NCBI GenBank assembly: GCA_964614215.1
Contig: CAZTKP010000152.1
Coordinates: forward strand, 1-6,450
Source of the DNA: CAZTKP01 sp964614215
GTDB lineage: Bacteria > UBP6 > UBA1177
Length of the DNA: 6,450 nucleotides
Reading direction: 5' to 3'
This document shows, piece after piece, positions 6,175-6,450 of the stretch; position 1 is the stretch's first letter, and every line of letters begins with the position of its first letter. A program made the translations under genes and the position numbers. The notes under the pieces were generated by a model. The model made no database searches, had not been told where the DNA came from, and saw only the letters and a program-made list of their open reading frames with translations.

Positions 6175-6331
6175 CTACTCCTCCTTATTTCTTATACCTG
6201 TAATGACCAATTATCTTAAAACTAAAAAGAATAACGCTGATCTCAACACCAGACAACGTTTAAACATCAAATCTCCAATCTTTGATTAGTGCTTCGTTAT
6301 TTTAGTGGAAACAGAGATTTTTACCAGATTA
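6175..6331. other. Intergenic region upstream of the FMN-binding gene
   Basis: 157 A/T-rich bases between two minus-strand genes. It holds the AAGGAGGAG ribosome site (6178-6186), weak promoter candidates, the 8-bp palindrome GTTTAAAC (6258-6265) and a 6-bp A/T stem ATCAAA/TTTGAT (6266-6271 with 6281-6286, 9-base loop). No RNA gene or small ORF stands out. Confidence 0.6.
6191..6219 (-). promoter_or_regulatory. Weak promoter candidate for the FMN-binding gene
   Basis: On the minus strand TTAAGA (6214-6219) is followed after 17 bases by TATAAG (6191-6196): 4 of 6 and 5 of 6 consensus matches. The predicted start of transcription would fall at about 6184, inside the ribosome site, which argues against it. 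GATAAT at 6210-6215 gives a more sensible leader of about 28 bases but has no good -35. Confidence 0.3.
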
Positions 6332-6450
6332 TCAGGAATTAAACAGCTGTTTTGTAGCAAATTCAGGATTGCTTGTGACGTTCACACCGAGTTTTCGGAG
6401 TCCGATCTCATCTCCGGGACTTGGAAGGTGTGTAAGATGAACTTCGCAGC
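6332..6450 (-). CDS. C-terminal end of an unidentified protein (possibly DUF1846-like), 5' end outside the window
   Basis: On the minus strand a frame open from the right edge gives 38 residues and then TGA (6332-6334): CEVHLTHLPSPGDEIGLRKL followed by GVNVTSNPEFATKQLFNS. The composition is that of a real protein, the other two minus-strand frames close within about 25 codons, and codon usage resembles the neighbours. The pattern C-E-x-H...L-R-K-L-G-V-N-V-T reminds me of the C-terminus of DUF1846 proteins (large conserved proteins of unclear role), where A-H-S-T and F-R-K-L-G-V-N-L-T occur in similar order; this is from memory and the fragment is too short to be firm. The gene runs in the same direction as the FMN-binding gene, 157 bp upstream of it; co-transcription is possible but not supported by tight spacing. 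Confidence 0.75.
   Translation of the reverse strand, partial: CEVHLTHLPSPGDEIGLRKLGVNVTSNPEFATKQLFNS

Noticed and set aside
6266..6286. ATCAAA/TTTGAT hairpin as terminator of the right-edge gene
   Set aside because: The six-pair stem is entirely A/T apart from one C-G pair, the loop is 9 bases, and no T-run follows on the minus strand.

Overview
The window comes from a Gram-negative bacterium. An outer-membrane beta-barrel protein ends in a C-terminal phenylalanine, and the two-component, ammonium-transporter and flavin-binding genes are all of bacterial type. Base composition is moderately AT-rich by eye. I could not assign a phylum. No rRNA, tRNA, CRISPR array, phage gene or transposase is visible, and no stretch over 300 bases lacks a gene.

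Layout, left to right. (1) The 3' part of an outer-membrane barrel gene on the + strand (3-728). (2) A compact repeat element (about 737-839) with two G/C-rich hairpins, between two convergent genes. It reaches into the end of the next gene and supplies that gene's last eight codons and its stop. (3) A minus-strand operon read from 4336 down to 812: an OmpR/PhoB-type response regulator, a membrane-bound Cache-type hybrid histidine kinase, and a PLP-dependent threonine/serine dehydratase (serine-racemase-like). The genes overlap by 8 and 4 bases. (4) A divergent control region (4337-4543). It holds a TATAAT-type promoter for the regulator and, on the amtB side, three CTGTCA-like heptamers spaced exactly 11 bp apart. 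That is the architecture of a Pho box or other OmpR-family site. (5) amtB, an ammonium channel with all signature pore residues (+ strand, 4544-5767). (6) A small membrane-anchored, covalent-FMN-binding protein (minus strand, 5779-6174), convergent with amtB at only 11 bp. (7) The 3' end of a minus-strand gene at the right edge (6332-6450), with weak resemblance to DUF1846 proteins.

How the genes may work together (inference). The kinase has an extracytoplasmic Cache domain, a family that often binds amino acids or other small metabolites. It is translationally coupled to a dehydratase that would release ammonia from serine or threonine. The operon's regulator is transcribed divergently from an ammonium channel whose upstream region carries a regulator-type direct repeat. 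The simplest reading is a nutrient-sensing unit tying extracellular signal, amino-acid deamination and ammonium transport. An alternative is that the repeat is a true Pho box bound by a PhoB encoded elsewhere. No PII (glnK) gene and no sigma-54 promoter accompanies amtB here.
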